Below, in pieces: positions 56,260 to 64,000 of a stretch of DNA of 64,000 nucleotides. The number at the start of each line of letters is the position of its first letter. Position 1 is the stretch's first letter. Below the pieces are notes generated by a model. It had not been told where the DNA came from and did no database searches. It worked only from the letters and a program-made list of their open reading frames with translations. Source of the stretch: Singulisphaera sp. GP187 (lineage in GTDB: Bacteria; Planctomycetota; Planctomycetia; Isosphaerales; Isosphaeraceae); contig NZ_FSRB01000002.1 of the NCBI RefSeq assembly GCF_900129635.1, positions 2,508,727 through 2,572,726 on the forward strand. The letters are read 5' to 3'. Made by a program: the position numbers and the translations under genes.

Positions 56260-58158
56260 TTAGGGAAGAACGAGCACCTCGAGTTGCGAAGGGTGGTTCT
56301 TCGACCGATAGACCTTCTGTGTGGCCTTCTGGAAGTCCGACTCCTTGGCAGCGTAGATATCCATGAATTTCTGGGGGTTCCGGTCCACGAGCGGGAACCA
56401 GGAGCTCTGGATCTGAACCATGACCCGATGGCCGGGCCGGAAGGTGTGGCCGGTGTCGGGGAGAGCAAAATTCACCGAGGCGGGCTGGTCGGGCGTGAAC
56501 GCCTCGGGGCAATCGAGGCCGTTGCGGAACTTGCCGCGCATGACGTCACCGCGAACCAGTTGCTGGTATCCTCCCATGCGTTCCCCGGTTGGATTCTTCT
56601 CGGGGTCGGGGAAATCGTCGGGGTAAACATCGATCAGCTTGACGACCCAGTCGGAGTCGGTGCCCGAAGTTGAAACATTCAGCTTCACGTTGATGGGGCC
56701 GACAATGGTGAGGTCTTCCTCGAGGACGTCGGTCGCGTAGGTGAGCACGTCGGGCCGCCGCGCGGCAAACCGCTGGTCGGCAATCATGTACTCCTTCTTC
56801 ATCTCGGGCGCGATGTCGGCGATGTAGGGAACCGGCCGGTCAGGATCGCTCACGTATTCGTCGAACGCGGTCGAATCCTGCTCGAGCCCTTCGTTGGTGG
56901 AACCGACGATCGCCAGGCGTCCCTTGGGCAGGAGGACGAGCGATCGTGGTTTCGCATCCCGGGGCGGCCACGCCGCGAATCGGTTCCATTCATTCTTGCC
57001 GGTGATGAAGACCCAGGCCTCGGGAGGGATCGCGTTCCCTTTATCCTTCAGGTAATGCTCAAAGAATGGGAACTCGATCTTTTCCTGATAGTAGGTGGAG
57101 GTTTTCGCATTGAACTGGACCGACCCGAGCGACTCGCCCGTGCCTCGGGCCCAGCCACCGTGAATCCAGGGGCCCATGACGAGCGTGTTCGCGGCGTTGG
57201 GCGACTGGGATTCGATGCTTCGATAGGTTTCCAGTGCGCCGAAGAGATTCTCGGCGTCGAACCATCCTCCCACGGTCAGGACCGCGGGTCGAATCTCCTT
57301 GAGGTGCTGTCGGAGGTTGCGGGCCTTCCAGAACGCGTCGTAGGTCCCATGTTCCATCAACTCTTTCCAGAACGAGACCTCCCCTTTGAAATGAGTTTTC
57401 TCGGCGTTGGAAAGCGGCCCGAGCCGGAGGAAGAACTCATAAGCGTCAGGCGTTCCGTGGTCGAACACGAAGTCGAACTTCTTGGTGGGCTCCGGTCGGG
57501 GCCGACCGAACCGTGCCATAAAGTTAAACGCATGCGTCAGGAAGAAGGCACCATTGTGGTGCCAGTCGTCGCCCACGAACCAGTCGGTGACCGGGGCTTG
57601 GGGGGACGCCGCCTTGAGCGCGGGGTGCGCGTTGATGAGCGAGGCCGAGGTGTAATACCCGGGATAAGAGATTCCCCAGACCCCGACCCGGCCGTTATGG
57701 TTCTCGAGCTTCTTGGTCAGCCAGTCGATCGTGTCCCACGCATCGGTGCTGTCGTCAACGGCCGTGTCGCCGGCTCCCCGCGCGATGTTGGGTCGCACAT
57801 GGACAAAGTCGCCCTCGGACATCCAGCGCCCCCGGACGTCCTGGTAGACGAAGATGTACCCCTCTTTGGCGAAACTCTCGGAGGGGCCCAGGTCGGGGCG
57901 ATAGCGATCGACGCCGTAGGGTCGCGCGCTATAAGGGGTCCGATTGATCAGGATTGGATACTTTTGGTCGTGATCCTTGGGAGCATAGACGGACGTGAAA
58001 AGAGTCACACCGTCTCTCATCGGAACTTGATAGTCAAACTTGGTGTAATGAGCCTTCACGTACTCCAAACCCTGAGCGGCGACCGGTTGGGCCAGCAGGC
58101 CGGTGACAAGCGTGGACAGCAGAAAAGACCAGACCGCGAGTTTACCAGGCGTTCGCAT
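56260..58158 (-). CDS. CocE/NonD family hydrolase
   Basis: This 632-residue secreted serine hydrolase belongs to the X-Pro dipeptidyl-peptidase (S15)/CocE group. After a signal peptide (cleavage near VAAQG) come MRDGVTLFTSVYAP and YIFVYQDVRGRWMSEG, then the nucleophile elbow VWGISYPGYY with Ser164. The C-terminal jelly-roll domain (about residues 400-620) includes FRPGHRVMVQIQSSWFPLVDRNP, typical of the family. It may act as a peptidase, glutaryl-acylase or esterase. Its promoter lies about 70 bases upstream. Confidence 0.9.
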   Translation of the reverse strand: MRTPGKLAVWSFLLSTLVTGLLAQPVAAQGLEYVKAHYTKFDYQVPMRDGVTLFTSVYAPKDHDQKYPILINRTPYSARPYGVDRYRPDLGPSESFAKEGYIFVYQDVRGRWMSEGDFVHVRPNIARGAGDTAVDDSTDAWDTIDWLTKKLENHNGRVGVWGISYPGYYTSASLINAHPALKAASPQAPVTDWFVGDDWHHNGAFFLTHAFNFMARFGRPRPEPTKKFDFVFDHGTPDAYEFFLRLGPLSNAEKTHFKGEVSFWKELMEHGTYDAFWKARNLRQHLKEIRPAVLTVGGWFDAENLFGALETYRSIESQSPNAANTLVMGPWIHGGWARGTGESLGSVQFNAKTSTYYQEKIEFPFFEHYLKDKGNAIPPEAWVFITGKNEWNRFAAWPPRDAKPRSLVLLPKGRLAIVGSTNEGLEQDSTAFDEYVSDPDRPVPYIADIAPEMKKEYMIADQRFAARRPDVLTYATDVLEEDLTIVGPINVKLNVSTSGTDSDWVVKLIDVYPDDFPDPEKNPTGERMGGYQQLVRGDVMRGKFRNGLDCPEAFTPDQPASVNFALPDTGHTFRPGHRVMVQIQSSWFPLVDRNPQKFMDIYAAKESDFQKATQKVYRSKNHPSQLEVLVLP

Positions 58159-58467
58159 TCGTCATTCCTCGATCGCCAACTTGGTGAGGGCCGTCAACTT
58201 CCGTTAGGCCAATGAGTAATGACTAGAAAGTTAGTCCGGCTCACGTTGCGACGCAAGGCATGGCCTCTCGGAAATCGGCGGGGCCGCTCGCTCTCGACCG
58301 TACTTTTTTTGGCGACTCCGCGCAGGTTAACGCCTCGGTCGATTCCGCGGACCACGACGGCGCGTCTCGCCGTTGCGTGTCGGAGAGGCACTGGCTAAGG
58401 TGGCGGGAAGTGAACTGAACTGAGGATTGGTTTCGTCGCACGTCGCGTCTTGGGGTAGACCTCGATC
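58159..58467. other. Divergent gap
   Basis: This 309-base gap separates the leftward CocE gene from the rightward thioesterase gene. It holds the CocE promoter at 58228; I did not find clear boxes for the thioesterase gene. Confidence 0.4.
58228..58256 (-). promoter_or_regulatory. Likely promoter of the CocE/NonD gene
   Basis: Read on the minus strand, TTGCGT and TAACTT are spaced by 17 bases. The -35 region overlaps the small palindrome TTGCGTCGCAA. The leader would be about 60 bases. Confidence 0.5.
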
Positions 58468-58911
58468 ATGGACTCGAACCCAGCGTTCCCCTCGAAATTC
58501 CCGGTCTTCATCACGCTTCCCGTGCAGTGGGGCGATCAGGACGCCTTCGGGCACGTGAACAACACGGTCTACTTTCGCTGGTTCGAGAGTTCCCGGATCG
58601 CCTATTTCGAGAGGATCGGTCTCTCCGCGATGATGACCACCGCGAAGGTGGGCCCAATCCTCGCCTCGATCACCTGCGACTATCGTCGGCAGATCCTCTA
58701 CCCTGAGAGCGTGATCATCGGTGCCAAAGTCACCCGGATCGGACGAACCAGCATCAAAATGGAGCACGAGCTCTTCACTCAGTCGAACCAGGCGCTCGCC
58801 GCCGAGGGAAAGTCGACGATCGTCGTCTTCGACTACTCCACCAATCGACCGCACCCCATTCCCGACCCGATCCGTCGCGCGATCGAAGCCCTGGAGGGGG
58901 AACGGCTCTGA
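58468..58911 (+). CDS. Acyl-CoA thioesterase, 4HBT/YbgC-like
   Basis: This 147-residue hot-dog-fold thioesterase has the 4-hydroxybenzoyl-CoA-type block VQWGDQDAFGHVNNTVYFRW, in which the Asp is the catalytic residue, then FESSRIAYFERIGL. It should hydrolyse acyl-CoA or acyl-ACP thioesters in the cytoplasm. It is a single gene; the downstream gap contains a weak hairpin (CCGGG/CCCGG near 58950). The substrate chain length cannot be predicted. Confidence 0.9.
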   Translation: MDSNPAFPSKFPVFITLPVQWGDQDAFGHVNNTVYFRWFESSRIAYFERIGLSAMMTTAKVGPILASITCDYRRQILYPESVIIGAKVTRIGRTSIKMEHELFTQSNQALAAEGKSTIVVFDYSTNRPHPIPDPIRRAIEALEGERL

Positions 58912-59055
58912 CCCAGATCGACAGAGACAGTGACTGTCGCCACGTTACCGGGTTTTCCGCCCGGCCCCGGGTGGCACAAAAAGGTGATCACTAGAAAATG
59001 CTGCTGAGCGTCGTAAGCATGCCCACCATCGCTTCACCGTAAACCGCTGGAGATG

Positions 59056-60300
59056 TCACGATGAATCGTGAGTGAAAATAAGCCAGGCAACGCCCACGAG
59101 GGTCGTCACGATCGTCAAGGGCACGCCGACCTTGAGGTACTCGAGGAATCCCAATTCGGTGCCCGCGCGGCGGGCGTTCTCGACGACGATCAGGTTTGCG
59201 ACCGAGCCCAGCAGAGTCAGGTTCCCCGCCAGCGTGCTTGACATCGCCAACGCCAGCCAGGCCAACTCCTTCTGCGACATTACTTCCATCAACGGCTTGA
59301 ACAACAAGACCGCGGGGACGTTGGAGACCAGGTTCGAGAGGATGAGCGACAACCCGCTCACAAGCACCACCGGCGATTGTCGCAGGTCATGCCAGCCTTC
59401 GATTCCCCAGGTCTGCACCACGACCACCTCGAAGGCGTGAACGACGACGAACAGGCCGGTGAACATGACCAACAGTGGCCAATCGATGGCGCGGTAGAGC
59501 TTTTCCGGGCGTACGCGATCGAGCATCAAGACCGCAGCCGCGATCAGCGCCACCAACGGGATCGGCTTCCCGGCGAAGAAAAAGGCCACGGTCATGATGG
59601 TCACCACAATGCCCTTGATCAAAAGGCGGCGATGCGTCCGGGGCCGAGGAGCCTCGTCGATCTCGACCGTCCGATCTCTCGATCCGCGAAGCGCTTTGCG
59701 GTAGACGAACGCGACCACGGCGAAGTTCAGGATCAATCCGATCGCGGCGACCGGAGCGAGTCGAGCAGCGAACCGGAGGTAGGAGATCTGCGAGAGTGAC
59801 CCGATCATGATGTTCTGCGGGTTCCCCGTGATCGTGGCGACCGACCCGACATTGGAGGCCGTCGCCAGGCCGATAAGGTAGGGGATCGGCGGTCGCTTCA
59901 GCCGCTGGCAGAGTTGAAGGACAAGCGGGGTGAGCGCGACACAAACGACGTCATTCACCAGAAACGCCGAGAGAACGCCCGAGAGCGCGATGGTCACCGC
60001 GAGCAAGGCAAACGGGCCGGAGAACCGGGCGACGATTTGCTCCGTCGCCAAGGCAAAGAATCCAGCCAACCGGAGGAAGGCAACCATCACCATCATGCCG
60101 AACAGGAGGACGATCGTTTCGTAGTCGACTGCCCTGGCGGCATCCGGCATCGTGATTGCGCCGCAGGCGAGCATGGAGGCCGCGCCGACCAGAGCGATCC
60201 CGGCCCTGTCGATCCGTAACCCGGGGATCTTGCCGAGTGCGAGGGCGAAATAAGTCAGGCCGAAGATGGTCGAGACCACGGGAATCGAGGCCGATTGCAT
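59056..60300 (-). CDS. SLC13/ArsB-type anion transporter
   Basis: This 414-residue protein is hydrophobic throughout, with about 11-12 membrane segments. The block SAFLVNDVVCVALTPLVLQL and the inverted-repeat counterpart LSNLVSNVPAVLLFKPLMEV, each with a polar loop (ATASNVGSVATITGNPQNI), are typical of the CitM/ArsB/NhaD superfamily. It could carry a dicarboxylate, sulfate or arsenite, or exchange sodium and protons; residues do not discriminate. The ATG at 60300 is favoured because an in-frame start 54 bases upstream adds a polar, unconserved stretch. Confidence 0.85.
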   Translation of the reverse strand: MQSASIPVVSTIFGLTYFALALGKIPGLRIDRAGIALVGAASMLACGAITMPDAARAVDYETIVLLFGMMVMVAFLRLAGFFALATEQIVARFSGPFALLAVTIALSGVLSAFLVNDVVCVALTPLVLQLCQRLKRPPIPYLIGLATASNVGSVATITGNPQNIMIGSLSQISYLRFAARLAPVAAIGLILNFAVVAFVYRKALRGSRDRTVEIDEAPRPRTHRRLLIKGIVVTIMTVAFFFAGKPIPLVALIAAAVLMLDRVRPEKLYRAIDWPLLVMFTGLFVVVHAFEVVVVQTWGIEGWHDLRQSPVVLVSGLSLILSNLVSNVPAVLLFKPLMEVMSQKELAWLALAMSSTLAGNLTLLGSVANLIVVENARRAGTELGFLEYLKVGVPLTIVTTLVGVAWLIFTHDSS

Positions 60301-60734
60301 CGTCACGTGTGAACTTTCCTTCAGCAGGTTGTCAACCCTCTCATCATGTGGCAAGCAACGTTGAAATCATGAGTCCTGTCAGGGTGATGTTGCAAGGTCA
60401 GTCGTCGCGGCCATCGGGTTGAGCTCCTCCCGGTGGTGGCCTCGCTCGAAACGAAAACCGAGACGAGTCGCCGACACCGCTCGCCTGGGATGCAATGCAC
60501 GACCGATGCCAGGCCCATAGCGTGCGATTCGCCTGAAATTGAGCAGGTAAGAGCCATAAGAATGGGCGGAACACCCCCACGCATGTGGGGAAGTTCCGCC
60601 CATCAGGAAGCGTGCATCGTCTTGGTGCTTGATCGTGTCCGTCGGCAAAGCGCCAGGTGAAATCCGGGAACGCAAGCCGGGCCTCCGCAAAAATCAAGCG
60701 TGGCCGGAGGCGGCCGGATCGGTGTGGGATATGC
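60301..60734. other. Gap with a long perfect hairpin
   Basis: This 434-base gap between two leftward genes includes the hairpin at 60562. The promoter of the transporter gene should lie at its left end. Short frames seen here overlap the hairpin and show no coding signs. Confidence 0.5.
60562..60603 (-). terminator. Long hairpin downstream of the thioredoxin-reductase-like gene
   Basis: ATGGGCGGAA/TTCCGCCCAT form a perfect 10-bp outer stem and CCCCAC/GTGGGG a perfect inner stem, separated by 3-base bulges on each side. It lies about 130 bases beyond the gene's stop and has no T-run, so it may protect the mRNA end or act as a repeat. Confidence 0.5.
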
Positions 60735-62384
60735 TTATTTCTCGCTCAGATATGCATGGACGAACTGGACGGCCATCGCCCCTTCGCCGACGGCCGAGGC
60801 CACCCGCTTGACCGACGAGGAACGCACGTCCCCCGCGGCGAAGACGCCGGGGCGGCTGGTCTCGAGGAAAAAGGGGGCTCGCTTCCCGGCCCTGGCGGTG
60901 GACGACTCGAGGTTCGGTCCGGTCCGAATGAACCCTTTGGGATCGCGCTCGACGCTCGAGGAGACCCAGTCGCACCGTGGTACCGCTCCGATGAAACTGA
61001 AGACGGCGGGCGTCTCGATCGTGCGCTCCTCCCCGGTCTGGTTATTGACCACATCGACCGCGTCGAGATAGCCATTACCCCGCATCCGCTTGATCTCCGT
61101 GTTCCGAAGGACCTCGATTGTGGCCGTTTGCTCGATCCGTCGAACCAGGTACATCGACATCGACTTGGCCAGGTCATCGCCGCGAATCAAGAGGTTGACC
61201 TTACGAGCCTGACTGGCGAGAAACACGGCCGCCTGCCCCGCCGAGTTCCCACCCCCGACCACCAGAACCTCGGCGCCGTGGCACATCTGGACTTCGTTGG
61301 GAGTCGCCGCGTAGTAGACCCCACAGCCTTCGTATTTGTCACACCCTTCAACGCCCAGTTTGCGATAGTCGGCCCCAGTCGCGATCAGGAGACTTTTGGC
61401 GATGACGGTGCCGCCCCCCTCCAAGCTGAGTACGGCATAGGAATTCTCAAATGTTAAACCAATAACCGGCGTCGGGACGGACAACATGGCACCGAATTTG
61501 TTGGCCTGCACGACAGCCCGCTCGGTGAGTTCCGCCCCGGTCACTCCGGTGGGGAAACCGAGATAATTCTCGATCCGCATGCTCCGGCTCGCCTGCCCAC
61601 CCGCCGCGGTCCGCTCCAGAATGACCGTGCTCAACCCTTCGGACGCGCCGTAGACGGCGGCGGCAAGCCCCGCGGGCCCCGCCCCAACCACCGCGAGGTC
61701 ATAGACGGTCTGATCCGGCGTGCGGCGCAGGCCGATCGTCTCCGCCAACTCGAGGTTCGACGGGTTGCGATGTAGCATGAATTGGCCGCAGATCACTACC
61801 GGCGTTTCGGCTTCCGTGACGCCGAATTGCTTGAGCATCGCGACGACCTGCTGATCGGCCTCAAGGTCGAGCCAGGTGAAGAGCACCCGGTTCCGGGCCA
61901 GGAAGTCGCGGATCCGGAACGTATCTTGCGAATAACGCGAGCCGAGCACGCGGAGTCCCGTAAATTCTCCCGACTCGCGGAGGAGTTGTCGGCGGGCGAT
62001 GAACGCCTGGAGAATCAAGTCCCCCAGGTCGGGACAACGGTTGAGGACTTGACGAAGCGACGATGTCGAAATCCCGAAGACTTCCGTCTCACCTCGCGCA
62101 TAACCGCTCACCAACGAGCCCGCGCCCGATAGCAGCGATTCGTCACCGCTAAACTCGCCTCGGGAATGAACGGTCAGGATCCTCGGCATATCGCCTGACT
62201 CGTCGCGAACCTCGATCTGGCCGGACTTGACGACGAAGAATTGGGAGTTGCGGGCACCCACCTTGAAGAGGGCTTGGCCATCCTGAAAACGCGTGAGTTT
62301 CGCCTCGGTGCATTCCGCGAGCGAACTGATCTGGGACTCACTCAGTGCGGGAAATGCGGCGGCGTGTAGATCATGACTGGCCAT
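60735..62384 (-). CDS. cNMP-binding/thioredoxin-reductase-like fusion
   Basis: This 549-residue protein joins three parts: a cyclic-nucleotide-binding domain (about residues 12-115, with the phosphate-loop-like RGEFSGDESLLSG), a glutaredoxin-like segment (145-215), and a pyridine-nucleotide disulfide-reductase module with FAD motif VVGAGPAGLAAAV (about 232-244) and NADPH motif VVGGGNSAGQAAV. Where thioredoxin reductase has redox CxxC, this protein reads YYAATPNEVQMCHG, with one Cys. It is therefore unlikely to reduce thioredoxin in the usual way. The ATG at 62384 precedes the conserved N-terminus; an upstream start adds 39 unconserved residues. Confidence 0.88.
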   Translation of the reverse strand: MASHDLHAAAFPALSESQISSLAECTEAKLTRFQDGQALFKVGARNSQFFVVKSGQIEVRDESGDMPRILTVHSRGEFSGDESLLSGAGSLVSGYARGETEVFGISTSSLRQVLNRCPDLGDLILQAFIARRQLLRESGEFTGLRVLGSRYSQDTFRIRDFLARNRVLFTWLDLEADQQVVAMLKQFGVTEAETPVVICGQFMLHRNPSNLELAETIGLRRTPDQTVYDLAVVGAGPAGLAAAVYGASEGLSTVILERTAAGGQASRSMRIENYLGFPTGVTGAELTERAVVQANKFGAMLSVPTPVIGLTFENSYAVLSLEGGGTVIAKSLLIATGADYRKLGVEGCDKYEGCGVYYAATPNEVQMCHGAEVLVVGGGNSAGQAAVFLASQARKVNLLIRGDDLAKSMSMYLVRRIEQTATIEVLRNTEIKRMRGNGYLDAVDVVNNQTGEERTIETPAVFSFIGAVPRCDWVSSSVERDPKGFIRTGPNLESSTARAGKRAPFFLETSRPGVFAAGDVRSSSVKRVASAVGEGAMAVQFVHAYLSEK

Positions 62385-62618
62385 TGGGGAGCGTCTCCAA
62401 CCTGAGCCAGGTGGCTTCACCGTCTCAAAAAGAATCCTTGGGCCTGTGTCGGCAAATCCAGTTCCACCGGATCGACAAACCACCCACGCTATCCTACGCA
62501 AGGTATCAAGGTCGCCAGGAGGGGGTGGCCCAGAGGTGAGAGGATGGCGACCTTGTCCGTGTCAGTGTAGCTACGGCCCACGGATCTGGATACGTTTGAG
62601 CAGGAACATCAGCAACGA

Positions 62619-64000
62619 TCAGGCAGACAAATCGTCGTCGAGCGGGCTCGGACGGAGTGGGTCATCCATTCCGTAGGTGCGGATCTTCCGCAGCAAGGTC
62701 CGCGTGCTGATTCCCAACAGGTCCGCCGTCCGCTGGCGGTTGCCCCCGGTTCGGATCAGGCAATCCTGGATCGCTTCGCGCTCTAACTCCGACAGGGTCA
62801 CCCCAGGGCGATGTCGATTCACTCCGGGGGGTGGGCTGATGACGCGCACGTTGGGAATCAGATCGGTCGGCAGGAACGCCGAGAGCAAGACGGTCCCGCT
62901 GGCGCGGAGCAATGCCTGCTTGAGCACGCTCTGCAATTCCCTCACGTTGCCCGGCCATGAATAGTCACACAACCGTTCCATCGCTTCGGGGTCGACTTCC
63001 CGGACCTCGCGGCCAAGCTCGCGACTGAACCGGCGGACGTAAAGCATCACCAGCATCGGCAAGTCGTCGCCCCGCTCACGCAGGGCCGGCAAATGAATCG
63101 TGAAAACACCCAACCGGTAATACAGGTCGGGCCTGAATTTCGCCTCTTCACAGTACGCTTTCAGGTCGCGGTGCGTGGCCGCGATCAGGCGAACGTCGGT
63201 CCGAACCGTCTCGCTACCACCGACCCGCTCAAACGACTGGTCCTGCATCAGGCGGAGCACCTTGGCCTGGAGCGCCAATGGCATGTCCCCCACCTCGTCG
63301 AGAAAGATCGTTCCGCCGGAGCACTGCTCGAACTTGCCGATCCGCCGGCGGTCCGCCCCGGTGAACGCCCCTTTCTCATGACCAAATAACTCACTCTCCA
63401 GCAAATTCTCCGGGATCGCAGCGCAGTTGAGCGCCAGAAAGGGCGCCTTGGCCCGAGGCCCGTGCTGATAGATCGCCAGTGCGACCAATTCTTTACCAGT
63501 CCCGCTCTCGCCCGTGATTAAGACGGGCACGTCCTGGGCTGCCACTCGTCCGATCGCCTTGTACACCTCGCGCATCGCCGGACAACCGCCGATGATGGCG
63601 TCGTTCACGTCGGGGTCGGAATCGGCCTCGGTGACCAGGGCCGGCTCGCGCATCCGTCGCGAAACCTCGAGCGCCTCGCCGACCACCCGCTGCAATTGGC
63701 GCAAGTCAAGTGGTTTGAAAAGATAATCATACGCGCCCTGCTGCATAGCTTCAATGGCCGCGTCCGCCGTTCGGGCGGCGGTGATAAAGATGACCGGGAT
63801 CCGCGCATCGATCCGCCGGATCTCCTGGAAGACCTCGAGCCCGGACTGGTCGGGCAACCGCAGATCAAGGAGCACGACGTCAGGCGGCCTCACACGGATG
63901 CGTGTGAGCCCATCCGCCCCAGTGCGCGCCACTTCCACGTGGTGTTCGGGGGCCGGGAACGCCTGGCGCACTTGCGTCGGTACCAGGGCCGGCTCATCAT
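62619..64000 (-). CDS. NtrC-family sigma-54 response regulator, N-terminus cut
   Basis: The right window edge removes the first residues; the remaining frame encodes DEPALVPTQVRQAF onward. It has a receiver domain with the phosphoacceptor in VVLLDLRLPDQSG, a central AAA+ domain with Walker A ITGESGTGKELVA, the sigma-54-contacting KGAFTGADRRR and FLDEVGDMPL, and a Fis-type helix-turn-helix (NRQRTADLLGISTRTLLRK). It activates sigma-54 promoters when phosphorylated. Its kinase is not in the window, and I found no clear -24/-12 site nearby. The frame stays open to the last base, so the gene continues outside. Confidence 0.95.
   Translation of the reverse strand, partial: DEPALVPTQVRQAFPAPEHHVEVARTGADGLTRIRVRPPDVVLLDLRLPDQSGLEVFQEIRRIDARIPVIFITAARTADAAIEAMQQGAYDYLFKPLDLRQLQRVVGEALEVSRRMREPALVTEADSDPDVNDAIIGGCPAMREVYKAIGRVAAQDVPVLITGESGTGKELVALAIYQHGPRAKAPFLALNCAAIPENLLESELFGHEKGAFTGADRRRIGKFEQCSGGTIFLDEVGDMPLALQAKVLRLMQDQSFERVGGSETVRTDVRLIAATHRDLKAYCEEAKFRPDLYYRLGVFTIHLPALRERGDDLPMLVMLYVRRFSRELGREVREVDPEAMERLCDYSWPGNVRELQSVLKQALLRASGTVLLSAFLPTDLIPNVRVISPPPGVNRHRPGVTLSELEREAIQDCLIRTGGNRQRTADLLGISTRTLLRKIRTYGMDDPLRPSPLDDDLSA

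Overview
The window looks like a chromosomal segment of a high-GC planctomycete (phylum Planctomycetota). The best evidence is the back-to-back pair encoding a DUF1549/DUF1553 protein with a planctomycete-type cytochrome c motif and a DUF1501 protein. Two PEP-CTERM surface proteins, Tat/twin-arginine DUF proteins and an unusual cNMP-domain/thioredoxin-reductase fusion fit the same picture. An Isosphaera-like lineage is a guess; no rRNA or tRNA is present to settle it. There is no transposase, phage gene, integrase or CRISPR array.

Left arm (1-14 kb): a cell-surface polysaccharide locus. It has two FkbM-type methyltransferases (one cut by the window edge), a sulfotransferase, an AlgI-like MBOAT O-acyltransferase, three tandem SGNH-hydrolase paralogues with overlapping starts and stops, a double-headed GT4 glycosyltransferase and a small coiled-coil partner. 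PrpD-type and PrpB genes of propionate breakdown lie on either side of it, about 10 kb apart. A repeat-rich gap (9.35-9.98 kb) ends in a bidirectional terminator.

14-22 kb: RNase Y and a YmdB-type phosphodiesterase, an antisense pair (PlsC-like acyltransferase and atypical phosphotransferase), a PEP-CTERM protein with a zinc-protease-like motif, a self-contained transcription unit for a Pro/Ala/Glu/Lys lipoprotein, and a fumarylacetoacetate-hydrolase family enzyme.

22-30 kb: the most interesting block. Seven genes run head to tail with overlaps or short gaps: a beta-ketoacyl-ACP synthase, a dedicated ACP, an LpxL-like acyltransferase lacking its usual acidic catalytic residue, a seven-helix membrane protein fused to a CX5R phosphatase, a PLP aminotransferase, and two LptF/LptG permeases. 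I propose a dedicated envelope-lipid synthesis and export operon; its product is unknown.

30-44 kb: housekeeping and surface genes: a DUF3500 protein, ribosomal protein S1 with a good promoter and terminator, a group 2-like sigma-70 factor, a second PEP-CTERM protein, an alpha/beta hydrolase, DNA polymerase X, a DUF2203 protein, cmk-plsC, a lipoprotein, a short-chain dehydrogenase and a metzincin-like protease.

44-64 kb: a TPR protein divergent from a 1127-residue membrane protein of unknown family, the DUF1549/DUF1553-DUF1501 pair, two secreted hydrolases, an acyl-CoA thioesterase, an SLC13/ArsB-type transporter, the cNMP/thioredoxin-reductase-like fusion, and a sigma-54 activator running off the right edge. 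Several interspersed hairpin repeats recur in the gaps.
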